The notes under the pieces are model-generated. The model worked only from the letters and a program-made list of their open reading frames with translations, made no database searches and was not told where the DNA came from. Made by a program: the position numbers and the translations under genes. A DNA stretch of 64,000 bases, from the NCBI GenBank assembly GCA_965212165.1, contig OZ243096.1:2418001-2482000 (forward strand). The letters run 5' to 3'. This document shows positions 53,933-63,737 of this stretch, in pieces. Within the stretch, counting starts at the first letter, position 1; each line of letters begins with the position of its first letter. Origin of the DNA: RHLJ01 sp965212165. GTDB lineage: Bacteria; Bacteroidota; Rhodothermia; Balneolales; Balneolaceae.

Positions 53933-55279
53933 TTAAAGGAAATTGCTAATGATATTATAAGCAATAGCAGCAGGACAGATAACCCAGATAAATACTGGCC
54001 AAACTTTAGCGAATAAAGTTTGTTTTATACCATCAAAGCCTAAATTCATTTCGTCGAGTGCTGAATCTGTTTTCCAAACAAAACTAACAAACACACACAT
54101 AAGTAATCCACCTATAGGTAAGCCTAGATTATTAAAGATACTGTCAAAAGTTCCTATTAGGCTAGTATTAAACGCTACAATGATAGATACTACTAACACT
54201 CCTAATCCTACACCCCAAGCAGCTTTTTTTCTTGGCACTTCATATTCATCAATAACAAAAGCAACGGGCACTTCTAATAGTGAAATAGTTGATGTTAAAG
54301 CCGCAATACTTAATAAAAGAAAAAATACTACCCCTAATATTAAGCCAATTGCACCGCCTATTGTATGAAAGAGTGCTGGTAATATTTGAAATACTAGATT
54401 TGTACTTGAAGCAAGCTGGTCGCCAACATAGATATCAATTCCTGCCGCTTGTGCTACATACATTGCAGGAAGTATTAATAACCCCGCTAAAAAAGCTATA
54501 CCCACATCAGCTAGTGTAACAAATGCTGCTGCTTGCGGAATATTTTCTTTTTTACTCAAATAAGATCCATATGTAATTAATGCACCCATTCCCAGAGATA
54601 ATGAAAAGAAAGCTTGTCCCATTGCTGAGAAAATTAAACCCGTTGTGATCTTAGAAAAATCTGGTAGGAGGTATTCTCGTACTCCATTCATTGCACCTTC
54701 TTGAGTAAGAACATAGCCAATCATAATTATGATGATACCTATTAATAGGGGCATCATAAGCTTAGTTGCGCGTTCTATCCCATCACTAACACCGCCACTA
54801 ATTATTTTAATTGTACCGACCATAAATACCGAAGCAATTAATGCATTTTTAGGACCATTGCTAGTATCTGTAAGCCAATTAGCTGCGTCTGCCCAACCGA
54901 AATAATAGAAGATTTCTTCGAAGGCGAAACCAAATGCCCAGCCTGCGATAACTGTATAGAATGAGAGAATCATTACTCCACAAATAACCCCCCACAATCC
55001 GACTAGTGGAAAGAACTTATTTGAAGAAAGTGCCTTGAATGCTCCAACTGGGTTTTTACCAGATTTACGACCGATGGCTAATTCAGCAACCATTACTGGG
55101 TAACCAATTAAGAAGGTACAAAGGAGATAAACAATCAAATAAGCAGCGCCACCTTCCGTAGCTACTTTAGTTGGGAAACCCCAAATATTTCCTAAACCTA
55201 CAGCAGAACCTGCTGCTGCTAAAATAAAACCAAGTTTAGAATTCCATGAACCACGTTCAGATGATGTTACTCCTGCCAA
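53933..55279 (-). CDS. Sodium-dependent transporter, SNF family (second copy)
   Basis: The 448-residue protein has about eleven to twelve membrane helices. The helix-1 signature GSAVGLGNIWGFPTKV differs from the usual WRFP in having Gly for Arg. GGAAYLIVYL and AELAIGR follow. It imports amino acids or osmolyte-like amines with Na+. Its substrate cannot be predicted. It is divergent in sequence from the SNF gene at 18.5 kb. It lies between pulA and efp on the same strand. Confidence 0.9.
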   Translation of the reverse strand: MAGVTSSERGSWNSKLGFILAAAGSAVGLGNIWGFPTKVATEGGAAYLIVYLLCTFLIGYPVMVAELAIGRKSGKNPVGAFKALSSNKFFPLVGLWGVICGVMILSFYTVIAGWAFGFAFEEIFYYFGWADAANWLTDTSNGPKNALIASVFMVGTIKIISGGVSDGIERATKLMMPLLIGIIIIMIGYVLTQEGAMNGVREYLLPDFSKITTGLIFSAMGQAFFSLSLGMGALITYGSYLSKKENIPQAAAFVTLADVGIAFLAGLLILPAMYVAQAAGIDIYVGDQLASSTNLVFQILPALFHTIGGAIGLILGVVFFLLLSIAALTSTISLLEVPVAFVIDEYEVPRKKAAWGVGLGVLVVSIIVAFNTSLIGTFDSIFNNLGLPIGGLLMCVFVSFVWKTDSALDEMNLGFDGIKQTLFAKVWPVFIWVICPAAIAYNIISNFL

Positions 55280-55323
55280 GGGATTTCCTCCAATTATTTA
55301 AATTAATAAGGGCACAAAATATT

Positions 55324-57354
55324 TTAAGATGTAGTCACTCGCAACTTTCTTAATACTACTCCAGATGATTTAGGCACATTATATTCTTTTTGAACAGTTT
55401 TAATGCCATTTTGATCACATTTTTTATCATTAACTATGATCTCCCAATTACCTGGTGGTAAGTGAATTTCATGAGAATTAGTCAAATTTGCGTTTAAAGA
55501 GATGAAATAATCATAGGAATCACCACTATTTTTTCCATTTATTGAGAATGTAACATGAAGTGGATCAATATAAACTTTGAATATAACTTCATCAGGTAAA
55601 GCCTTCCTAAGTGCTGGACTTTCTTTACGTATTTCAATTAATCCTAAATAGTAATCGAAGAGTTCTTGGTTCGTTTCGATTTCATTAAAATTAAGCCAAT
55701 TTGTTTCATTGTCTTTATTGTAACTATCATGATCAAGTTTACCAGCATTTTGATCAATTTTGCTATGATCAGTAATCACTTTAGCTCGAGCCCATTCTTG
55801 ACCAGCATGAATCATTGTAACACCTTGACTCACGAATAAACTTAAGGCTCCTAGTTTAGCAATTGAAAGTTCATTTTTATCAAGTTTTGTGATTCGGTTT
55901 TTCTTTTTAAAAACTTTGTCTTTTTTTGCTGGATCTAATGCTATTCGAATAAAATCTCCTAAGGTATAACCGTCATGACTTTCTATATAGTTAAGTGAAT
56001 CTTTAGAAGAATTAAATAATCCGTGTTCGGCAGATTTTAAAGTACCACGAATAAAATTCTCGAGAGTAAATCTAGTATTACCATGACTCCAAGAACCAAA
56101 AATCATACCTTTATTATTAATTGGATCATATCCTTTAAATCCATTTCGAATCCGATCATTCCATGATATCCAGCCGTGATCAGAAAACCCCATTGGTTTA
56201 TACTCACCACCCCAAGGCTCTGCAATTAATATCACATTAGGATTTATTTTTTCAGCTTCGTGTTTAATTAAATCAATAGTTTCCCAATCGATAATGCCAG
56301 CTAAGTCAAATCTAAATCCATCGATATGATACTCCGTCATCCAATATTTAATTGATTCAACAATTAATTTTCTAGAATTCTTGGTTTGTGTTTCAATATC
56401 ATTACCTGTCCAACTATCATTCAAATATTGTCCAAGATCATTTGTACGAAAGTAATGGCCTTTATCTGTGTATTTAAGTGGGTTCAGGTCATATTGAGAA
56501 GCGTGGTTATAAACCACATCCATAATAACAGCTATTTCTTCTTTATGAAGTGCTTTGACTAATTCTTTTAGTTCTGATACAGCTTTATCTGAACGTCCAA
56601 CTACTTCTTTTTCATCTAAAGTTGCATCGGATGCATATATTGTCTCTGGAGCATTAAAAAAAGATGTCATATAACCCCAGTAATTTTTCGAATAGGGGTT
56701 CCAAGAATTTATTAATCCTCCTTCAATTTGTTGATTGAAGGGAGGCTCGAAATAAGCAAACTTTTGCAAAGGAAGAAATTCAACTGCATTAACACCTATT
56801 CTTTTTAGATGTTTTATTCCTCCTACTTCTGCCTCTCTAAAGTCATTATAAATACCTTGTACATAAGTTTTAGCTGAGGGGTGAGCAACCATATCTTTAA
56901 TATGAGTCTCGTAAATTATTAAATCTCTTGGATCTTTTGGAGTAACAAAATTATCACCTTCCCAATCAAATGGTTGTGCATCAATGATTTTTGTTTTAGC
57001 AAAGCCTAAGTAATGATTTCTTGAAGTAACATGCTTACTCCATGGATCTGCTATTAAGTGATCTGTAGATTCAAAAAATAGCGATTCTACCTTTTTGTTT
57101 AGTCTGTATCCATACCATAAGTTTATGATCTCAAGACCATTATAAAAGTAATTCCAAGTTCCAGAATCATCTTTTTCCATAAAAAAAAAGGTTCCAGATG
57201 TTTGTTCATAATCTTTAAAAACTTCTAAAGTAACTTCATCAGCTTGAGGTGCATAGAGCCTAAATATAATCCCATTATTAAGAATTGAATATCCTAATTG
57301 ATAAGTATTAAAGTCGATTTGTTTAATTAATTCTGGAGTCGTTTTTATAGACAT
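55324..57354 (-). CDS. pulA: Type I pullulanase / glycogen debranching enzyme (GH13)
   Basis: The protein has a CBM48-like N-terminal domain (residues ~20-120 from the first possible start), a GH13 barrel and a C-terminal beta domain. Counting from the first Met (57396), region I is IMDVVYNH at 291-298, the nucleophile Asp364 is in GFRFDLAG, the acid Glu393 is in IAEPWGG, and region IV is YIESHDGYTLGD. It hydrolyses alpha-1,6 branches of glycogen or pullulan-like glucans in the cytoplasm; no signal peptide is seen. The open frame starts at 57396 inside metG, but an ATG at 57354 follows the metG stop by one base and is the more likely start. The exact start is uncertain. Confidence 0.9.
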   Translation of the reverse strand: MSIKTTPELIKQIDFNTYQLGYSILNNGIIFRLYAPQADEVTLEVFKDYEQTSGTFFFMEKDDSGTWNYFYNGLEIINLWYGYRLNKKVESLFFESTDHLIADPWSKHVTSRNHYLGFAKTKIIDAQPFDWEGDNFVTPKDPRDLIIYETHIKDMVAHPSAKTYVQGIYNDFREAEVGGIKHLKRIGVNAVEFLPLQKFAYFEPPFNQQIEGGLINSWNPYSKNYWGYMTSFFNAPETIYASDATLDEKEVVGRSDKAVSELKELVKALHKEEIAVIMDVVYNHASQYDLNPLKYTDKGHYFRTNDLGQYLNDSWTGNDIETQTKNSRKLIVESIKYWMTEYHIDGFRFDLAGIIDWETIDLIKHEAEKINPNVILIAEPWGGEYKPMGFSDHGWISWNDRIRNGFKGYDPINNKGMIFGSWSHGNTRFTLENFIRGTLKSAEHGLFNSSKDSLNYIESHDGYTLGDFIRIALDPAKKDKVFKKKNRITKLDKNELSIAKLGALSLFVSQGVTMIHAGQEWARAKVITDHSKIDQNAGKLDHDSYNKDNETNWLNFNEIETNQELFDYYLGLIEIRKESPALRKALPDEVIFKVYIDPLHVTFSINGKNSGDSYDYFISLNANLTNSHEIHLPPGNWEIIVNDKKCDQNGIKTVQKEYNVPKSSGVVLRKLRVTTS

Positions 57355-57355
57355 A

Positions 57356-59389
57356 TCAGGTGATGGAGCTACCTGGTTCTGCGTTGGTTCCAACAAATTT
57401 CAAATTTCCTTCACTGTCTTCAGCCATTAAGATCATTCCTTGACTTTCAACACCCATTAGTTTCTTAGGAGCTAGATTAGCGACAACTGCAACTTTTTGT
57501 CCATTAAGTTTTTCGATGTCAACATGTTTGGCAATTCCTGAGACTATCGTTCGTCTCTCAATTCCCAAATCAACTTGAAGTTTTAGAAGTTTATCTGATT
57601 TCTCAATCTTTTCAGCGGATAGGATTTCTCCAGCACGCATATCTAATTTCATAAAATCTCCGAAATCAATATTCTCTTTTAATGGCGGAAAATTTGAAGT
57701 TGGGTTATTTTTTGTTGCTCGTTCTTCCAATTTCTGTATTTGTTTTTCGATTTGCTCGTTTTCTACTTTTGTAAATAGAACTTCACCAACTTCTATACCT
57801 GTACCAGATGAAATCATATTATTAGAAATATCTTCCCATGATAATCCTTCTTTAATACTTAGTTGAGTTCTAAGTTTTTTCATTGAAGTAGGTAGTACTG
57901 GCTCCATTAACATTGAAAGTGCTGCACTTATTTGTAAACTTACATAAAGTGTATTGTTACATGCTTGCGGATTATGATTTCTTGTTTTCCAAGGCTCAGT
58001 TTCAGTGAAATACTTATTACCAATTCTAGCCAAATGAATAGTTTCAGCAATAGCTTCTTTGAATTTAAAAGCTTCATATGCTACGGTAATCTTTTCTTTT
58101 TGATCATTTATAGCTTGAAGTGCATTTAAATCAGTTTCACTAGCTTCTATTAATTCTGGAACTTTACTATCTGTAAATTTCGAAGTAAAACTTAAAGAAC
58201 GATTTACAAAGTTACCTAGAACTGCAGCTAGTTCATTATTAACACGTGCTTGAAAATCTTTCCATGAAAAATCAGAATCTTTACTTTCGGGTAGGGTTGA
58301 ACCTAAGGCATAACGTAGTAGATCAGGTTCAAAATCTTCTAAATATTCATGTAACCAAACAGCCCATCCTCGTGAAGTAGATAGTTTTTTACCTTCTAGG
58401 TTTAAGAATTCATTTGCAGGAACATTTTTTGGAAGTACATATCCGCCATGTTCCATTAAAATTATTGGGAACATAATGCAATGAAATACAATATTATCTT
58501 TACCAATGAAATGGTACAGTTCGGTATTTTCATTCTGCCAATAATCCTTCCAAGATTCAGGTTCACCTTTTTGTTGAGCCCATTCTTTAGTAGCAGATAT
58601 ATATCCAATAGGAGCATCAAACCAAACATAAAGTACTTTACCTTCCGCCTCTTTAAGAGGAACAGGAACTCCCCAGCTTAGATCACGAGTAGCTGCTCGA
58701 TCTGATAATCCATCATTAAGCCAACTTTTAACTTGCCCCATAACATTTGACTTCCAGTTTTCACGTGTATCTAACCATTTCTCTAACTTAGGCTGAATAT
58801 CACCTAGTGGCATATACCAGTGTTCTGTTTCTTTCAACTCTGGAACTTCTCCAGAAAGCGCACTAACCGGATTAATTAATTCTGTAGGAGAGAGAGAAGT
58901 ACCACAATTTTCACATTGGTCTCCATATGCTTCTGGGAAGCTACAGCTCGGACATGTTCCTTTTACATATCGATCTGGGAGAAACATATTGGATTTAGCA
59001 TCATATAACTGCTGTTCTGTTTTCTTTTTGAAAAATCCTTTATCGTTTAAAACAGTAAACATCTCTTGAGATGTTTGATGATGTATTTTTGAACTAGTTC
59101 TACCATAGTAATCGAAGGATATACCAAAATCTTCGAATACTTTTTTATTCATGTCATGGTAACGATCTACAATATCTTGAGGGGAAACACCTTCTTTTTC
59201 AGCAGCAATAGTAATTGGAACACCATGCTCATCTGACCCACAAATATAAACTACATCTGCGCCTGTTAATCTTTGGTATCGAACATATAAATCAGCAGTT
59301 AAATATGCTCCTGCTAAATGCCCCAAATGAAGTGGTCCATTAGCATAGGGAAGTGCTGAAGTAACTAAAATTCTCTTTTTATCTGTCAT
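57356..59389 (-). CDS. metG: Methionyl-tRNA synthetase
   Basis: The 677-residue enzyme has the HIGH-type motif in ALPYANGPLHLGHLAGAYL, a zinc-knuckle region CPSC...CENCG near residues 146-162 and the KMSKS loop as KLSTSRGWAVW. The C-terminal tRNA-binding (OB-fold) domain contains GDFMKLDMRAGEIL. It charges tRNA-Met. It is followed at once by pulA, perhaps with translational coupling. A 200-base gap separates it from the AbgT gene upstream. Confidence 0.97.
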   Translation of the reverse strand: MTDKKRILVTSALPYANGPLHLGHLAGAYLTADLYVRYQRLTGADVVYICGSDEHGVPITIAAEKEGVSPQDIVDRYHDMNKKVFEDFGISFDYYGRTSSKIHHQTSQEMFTVLNDKGFFKKKTEQQLYDAKSNMFLPDRYVKGTCPSCSFPEAYGDQCENCGTSLSPTELINPVSALSGEVPELKETEHWYMPLGDIQPKLEKWLDTRENWKSNVMGQVKSWLNDGLSDRAATRDLSWGVPVPLKEAEGKVLYVWFDAPIGYISATKEWAQQKGEPESWKDYWQNENTELYHFIGKDNIVFHCIMFPIILMEHGGYVLPKNVPANEFLNLEGKKLSTSRGWAVWLHEYLEDFEPDLLRYALGSTLPESKDSDFSWKDFQARVNNELAAVLGNFVNRSLSFTSKFTDSKVPELIEASETDLNALQAINDQKEKITVAYEAFKFKEAIAETIHLARIGNKYFTETEPWKTRNHNPQACNNTLYVSLQISAALSMLMEPVLPTSMKKLRTQLSIKEGLSWEDISNNMISSGTGIEVGEVLFTKVENEQIEKQIQKLEERATKNNPTSNFPPLKENIDFGDFMKLDMRAGEILSAEKIEKSDKLLKLQVDLGIERRTIVSGIAKHVDIEKLNGQKVAVVANLAPKKLMGVESQGMILMAEDSEGNLKFVGTNAEPGSSIT

Positions 59390-59588
59390 CTATAAACTAA
59401 AATCCTATTTAAGCTTCGAAGATAAACAAAGCTTAGAGGAATAATGAATATTAAATTTTTGAAAATTGAATTATTTCTCATTGATGTGAATAGAGACATT
59501 TTCTTATAGGTAGTAATTCTGATTGTACTATACCTATTTCTTCTAATAACCCTTAAATCACTGTCATCAAAGTAATATGAGAGGTTTA

Positions 59589-61145
59589 TCAAGGATAAAC
59601 ATAACTAGCCTCAAAACTTAAAGGGATACCAATCCACCAGTAAATGAGTAGAAATATCGTCCATGCTATACTAAATATTATAGAGTATGGTAACATCATG
59701 GATATTAATGTTCCTATACCAGTATTCTTCACATAACGTTGACAAAAAACTACAACCAATGGAAAGTAAGGTAATAGTGGAGTTATAATATTTGAGACTG
59801 AATCACCAACTCTATATGCTGCTTGTGTTAAATCTGGCGAAATACCTAATTGCATTAACATAGGAACAAATATAGGAGCTATTAGTGCCCATTTTGCAGA
59901 TGCAGAACCTACCAAAAGATTCACAGATGCACTTAAAAAGATGATTCCAACTATGGTTATTTGTGCAGGTAGGTTTAATGATTGAAGAAAATTAGCTCCT
60001 TTTAAAGCAACTAATAATCCAATATTAGAACTTGAAAACGCATCAATAAACAAAGCACAAAAGAAAGCCATAACAATATAATACCCCATGCTTTGCATAG
60101 ACTTTGTCATATTATTAATCATGTCTTTAGAGCTTTTATACTTTCCGGAAACTACTCCATAAACAACACCAGGAATTAAAAGAAACACAAAAATTAGAGG
60201 GACAATAGCTTGCATTAGTGGTGCTCTAAACGAGGTTAAAGACTTAATCTCTGGATTAACCATATCCGGACCTCTTAAAGCCGAGTTTTCAGGGATTGCC
60301 CACATTATCAGTGCAACTAAGCCAATCAGCATAGCTCCTAATCCTAACCAAAAAGCTTTTGACTCTTTTTGGCTGACATCTTCCATTTTTGGCATTTCAT
60401 CTTCATTACCATCTACAATAGAAGTCGCAAGCCTTGGTTCAACAATTTTATCTGTAACAAACCAACCAACTGATACAATTAGGATAGAAGATATTCCAGT
60501 GAAGTATATATTGTTTAATGGGTTTAATGCAATTTCGGGATCAAGAATACGAGCTGCTTCAAGAGTGAAACTCATAATCAATGGATCGATAGCTGATGGT
60601 ATAAAATTAGCTGCAAAACCACCGCTTACTCCAGCAAAAGCTGCTGCAATTCCTGCTAAAGGATGACGCCCAGCAGCATAGAAGATTACACCACCTAGTG
60701 GTATAACAAGAATATAACCAGCGTCTGCTGCAGTATGACTTACTATAGCAATTAGGATGAGCATTGGTGTTAGTAAAAACTGTGGGGTAACATTCAATAA
60801 CTTCTTTAATCCAGCATCAATCCAACCAGAGTTTTCAGCTACACCTACGCCAAGCATAGCTACAAGTACAATTCCTAGTGGTGCGAAACTTGTAAATGTA
60901 CCAACCATTGTAGCAAAAAAGTTAGCTAATGCTGCACCCGTTAAAAGATTATTAACTGATAACTCAGCTCCCGTAAGAGGGTGGACTTCACCGAAATCAA
61001 TCGGAGATAATACTGCTGAAAGTATCCAGACGAATACCATTAAGTAGAAAAATAGTATAGCAGGATCAGGTAATTTATTACCTGTTCTTTCAATGTTATT
61101 TAAAAATCGATTAAATAAGGAAATAGAAGAAGGTTGAGTAGACAT
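59589..61145 (-). CDS. AbgT family transporter
   Basis: The 518-residue membrane protein matches the AbgT (p-aminobenzoyl-glutamate) family: NKLPDPAILFFYLMVFVWILSA near the N-terminus, GLLVALKGANFLQSL and SASAKWALIAPIFVPM further on, and about eleven to twelve membrane helices. Members import p-aminobenzoyl-glutamate or export sulfonamide-type folate inhibitors using proton or Na+ gradients. No abgAB hydrolase genes are beside it. It follows the RNA methyltransferase gene with a 73-base gap. Confidence 0.92.
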   Translation of the reverse strand: MSTQPSSISLFNRFLNNIERTGNKLPDPAILFFYLMVFVWILSAVLSPIDFGEVHPLTGAELSVNNLLTGAALANFFATMVGTFTSFAPLGIVLVAMLGVGVAENSGWIDAGLKKLLNVTPQFLLTPMLILIAIVSHTAADAGYILVIPLGGVIFYAAGRHPLAGIAAAFAGVSGGFAANFIPSAIDPLIMSFTLEAARILDPEIALNPLNNIYFTGISSILIVSVGWFVTDKIVEPRLATSIVDGNEDEMPKMEDVSQKESKAFWLGLGAMLIGLVALIMWAIPENSALRGPDMVNPEIKSLTSFRAPLMQAIVPLIFVFLLIPGVVYGVVSGKYKSSKDMINNMTKSMQSMGYYIVMAFFCALFIDAFSSSNIGLLVALKGANFLQSLNLPAQITIVGIIFLSASVNLLVGSASAKWALIAPIFVPMLMQLGISPDLTQAAYRVGDSVSNIITPLLPYFPLVVVFCQRYVKNTGIGTLISMMLPYSIIFSIAWTIFLLIYWWIGIPLSFEASYVYP

Positions 61146-61218
61146 ATAAAAGCTTATTTAGAATTCTGCATAAAATACTTCGTTTCTGAAATTAGGCAAT
61201 AATTTTTTTTAATCTTTT

Positions 61219-61752
61219 CTATTCCCAATATTTTTCCAGTAGAGCATAAAGCATTACACCCGCTGCCACCGATACATTAAGTGAGTGTTTTTGTCCAAAT
61301 TGTGGAATAGTAATGAAATGATCTATATAGGGGATGATATCATCATCAATACCAGTTACTTCATTCCCCATAATTAAACAAAGCTTGGGATAAGCTTTAG
61401 CATCGAAATCGGGAAGAAGAATACTTTGATCTGTTTGTTCAAGTCCAACTAATACGTATCCATTTTTTTTTAAATTTGAACAAAGTAATTCTACATCATT
61501 TGATCCATTCCATGAAACAAATTCTTCAGCTCCAATTGCTGTCTTATTGATTTCAGGTCTAGGTGGGTGAGGTGTATAACCTGATAGTATTAATTCAGAA
61601 ATACCAAAAGCATCAGAAGATCGAAACATAGAACCTACATTATGGAGGCTTCGGATGTTATGTAGAATTACTTTTACCTGGCTTAGTTTTGATGGTGGAG
61701 ACTCTGCAAGATTTTCTTCTAATATTTCTTTAGTGGTAAGTTTTCTAGGCAT
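61219..61752 (-). CDS. SpoU/TrmH family 2'-O-ribose RNA methyltransferase
   Basis: The 177-residue protein is a SPOUT methyltransferase without an N-terminal RNA-binding extension. Family motifs are NVGSMFRSSDAFGI (motif 1, residues ~36-49), IMGNEVTGI (motif 2) and PQFGQKHSLNVSVAAGVMLYAL (motif 3, containing the knot and the SAM-binding SLNVSVA). It is predicted to methylate the 2'-OH of a tRNA or rRNA nucleotide; the target cannot be chosen among TrmH, TrmL or RlmB types. It is divergent from the MFS gene. Confidence 0.92.
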   Translation of the reverse strand: MPRKLTTKEILEENLAESPPSKLSQVKVILHNIRSLHNVGSMFRSSDAFGISELILSGYTPHPPRPEINKTAIGAEEFVSWNGSNDVELLCSNLKKNGYVLVGLEQTDQSILLPDFDAKAYPKLCLIMGNEVTGIDDDIIPYIDHFITIPQFGQKHSLNVSVAAGVMLYALLEKYWE

Positions 61753-61848
61753 TCACTTTGAGTTTTTGTCAAGATATTGATCCTAAAATATAGCCAAGAA
61801 TCTTACACACCGTTCTATAAAATTTATTTGAAAGTAAATAACTGAATC

Positions 61849-61881
61849 TTAACCTTTCAATCAGGGTTAAATACCGGTATT
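61849..61881. promoter_or_regulatory. Adjacent palindromes upstream of the MFS exporter
   Basis: TTAACC (61849-61854) and GGTTAA (61865-61870) form an inverted repeat with a ten-base spacer. Directly after it lies AATACCGGTATT (61870-61881), a perfect 12-base palindrome, 22 bases before the start codon. GC-centred palindromes are rare in this AT-rich sequence, so these are candidate operator sites for the exporter. No regulator gene is adjacent. Confidence 0.45.
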
Positions 61882-61903
61882 ATTGCGATCCAATATTTAT
61901 CAT

Positions 61904-63133
61904 ATGCAAAAAGAACCACGTAAAGCCGCATTAGCCTTTATTTTTATAACCATTCTGCTTGATGTAATTGGGTTAGGAATTATAATTCCAGTGGTTCCTT
62001 CTTTAATTGTTGAACTAACAGGTGAAGAATTAAGTAATGCTGCACTCTATGGTGGCGCGTTAATGTTTTTATATTCGTTCACACAATTTTTATTTGCGCC
62101 AATCATTGGTGCTTTAAGTGATCGCTTTGGTCGACGTCCAGTACTATTATCATCTTTAGCAGGTTTCGCAATTGATTATGTTATAACTGGTTTTGCACCA
62201 ACAATTGGATGGTTATTTGCGGCTCGTTTTGTTGCAGGGATTACAGGTGCAAGTATAACAACAGCAACAGCCTATATTGCTGATGTTAGCACACCTGAAA
62301 AGAGAGCTCAGAATTTTGGATTGATTGGCGCAGCTTTTGGATTAGGATTCATAATAGGTCCGGTTATTGGGGGCTTACTCGGCGAAATTGGACCCAGAAT
62401 ACCATTTTTCGCAGCTGCAGGACTTACAGTTATAAATTTTACCTATGGATATTTTGTATTACCAGAATCATTATCAAAAGAAAATAGGAGAGCATTTGAT
62501 ATTAAAAGAGCAAATCCTTTAGGCTCATTAAAACAAGTTCGATTATTTCCTGGAATAACTGCTATGCTAGGAATATTCTTTCTCATTTACTTAGCACAAC
62601 ATGCTACTCAAAGTACGTGGACATATTATACAATGTATAAGTTTTCATGGGATGAAGGGATGGTAGGTATTTCACTTGGAGTTGTAGGATTTTGTGTAGC
62701 AATAGTTCAAGGTGGATTAACTCGAATTGTTATTCCTAAAATAGGTGAGATCAAATCTGTATATCTTGGTTTGGCATTTAGTGCACTTGGGTTAGTAGGC
62801 TTTTCATTTTCTCCATCAGGATATATTATGCTAGCAATGGTTATTCCTTATTCGTTAGGGGGATTTGCTGGCCCAGCTTTAAGAGGTATTATTTCTAATA
62901 AAGTACCAGATAATCAACAAGGTGAATTACAAGGGGCTTTAACTAGTCTTGTTAGTTTTACAGCCATATTTGGTCCCTTACTTATGACTAATTTATTTAG
63001 CTTTTTTACATCCGATATTGCTCTATTTCAATTTCCTGGCGCTCCTTTCTTTGTAGGCGCTATTTTTATCGTTTTAGCATTTATTCTAGCTTTAAAAACT
63101 CTATCAATTAAAGAAAACACTCATTATAATTAG
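61904..63133 (+). CDS. MFS transporter of the TetA/TCR type
   Basis: From the ATG at 61904 (the frame also opens with TTG at 61883) the protein has 409 residues and twelve membrane helices. The MFS loop motif GALSDRFGRRPVLL lies near residues 66-79, and the segment GFGLGF-like FGLIGAAFGLGFIIGPVIGGLLGE matches the antiporter signature of Tet exporters. It probably exports a drug or metabolite with proton exchange. The family alone does not show tetracycline resistance. The upstream palindromes suggest regulation by an unlinked repressor. Confidence 0.88.
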   Translation: MQKEPRKAALAFIFITILLDVIGLGIIIPVVPSLIVELTGEELSNAALYGGALMFLYSFTQFLFAPIIGALSDRFGRRPVLLSSLAGFAIDYVITGFAPTIGWLFAARFVAGITGASITTATAYIADVSTPEKRAQNFGLIGAAFGLGFIIGPVIGGLLGEIGPRIPFFAAAGLTVINFTYGYFVLPESLSKENRRAFDIKRANPLGSLKQVRLFPGITAMLGIFFLIYLAQHATQSTWTYYTMYKFSWDEGMVGISLGVVGFCVAIVQGGLTRIVIPKIGEIKSVYLGLAFSALGLVGFSFSPSGYIMLAMVIPYSLGGFAGPALRGIISNKVPDNQQGELQGALTSLVSFTAIFGPLLMTNLFSFFTSDIALFQFPGAPFFVGAIFIVLAFILALKTLSIKENTHYN

Positions 63134-63182
63134 ACAAACAAGCTTAATACTTGTATTTTTTGTATTGTTGATTACAAATTTG

Positions 63183-63218
63183 AAAGCATCCCTCCAAAAG
63201 CGGAATGCTTTTTTTTAT
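63183..63218 (+). terminator. Intrinsic terminator between the MFS gene and greA
   Basis: AAAGCAT (63183-63189) pairs with ATGCTTT (63205-63211), with further GC pairs inside, and is followed by a run of T. It separates the MFS transporter from greA. Confidence 0.85.
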
Positions 63219-63246
63219 TTAAAGAAATTGTAGAAAGGAATTAAAA

Positions 63247-63720
63247 ATGAGCAACATCCAATATTTATCACAAGAAGGCTACGACAAACTGGATGCCGAG
63301 TTAAAAGATTTGAAAACACGTGGACGTCGAGACGTTGCAGCAGATATTGCTGAAGCAAGAGCTAAAGGTGATTTAAGTGAGAATGCAGAGTATGACGCAG
63401 CTAAAGAAGCTCAAGGTCATATGGAAGATAGAATCACAAAACTTGAAGATATATTAGCAAATGCACGAGTTCTTGACGCAAAAGACTTAGATTTAAGTCA
63501 GGTTAGAGTACTTACGAAAGTTACAATCCTTAATAAGAAATTAGGCAAGGAAATGGCTTATACACTCGTTTCTCCTAATGAAGCAGACTTCTCTAAAGGA
63601 AAAATCTCTATCGATTCTCCAATAGGCAAGGGATTACTAGGTAAGAAAATTGGTGAAGTAGCTGAAGTTACTGTTCCTGCGGGTAGTCTTGAGTTGGAAA
63701 TTTTAAATATTGAAATTTAA
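63247..63720 (+). CDS. greA: Transcription elongation factor GreA
   Basis: The 157-residue protein has the GreA coiled-coil and C-terminal domains. The acidic tip residues lie in GDLSENAEYDAAKEAQ, which is diagnostic, and KISIDSPIGKGLLGKKIGEVAEV closes the family's C-terminal part. It rescues backtracked RNA polymerase. An AAAGGAA ribosome site lies nine bases upstream. The NUDIX gene follows 17 bases later. Confidence 0.97.
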   Translation: MSNIQYLSQEGYDKLDAELKDLKTRGRRDVAADIAEARAKGDLSENAEYDAAKEAQGHMEDRITKLEDILANARVLDAKDLDLSQVRVLTKVTILNKKLGKEMAYTLVSPNEADFSKGKISIDSPIGKGLLGKKIGEVAEVTVPAGSLELEILNIEI

Positions 63721-63737
63721 GTTTTTTAATAGCTTTT

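Noticed and set aside
57355..57396. Earlier start of pulA inside metG
   Set aside because: It would overlap metG by 41 bases; the ATG at 57354 just after the metG stop is more economical, though not proven.
59386..59592. 68-residue minus-strand reading frame filling the metG-AbgT gap
   Set aside because: No ribosome site, no recognisable family, and it overlaps both neighbours' ends by four bases. A 37-residue form from an internal Met has one hydrophobic stretch, so a small membrane protein cannot be fully excluded.
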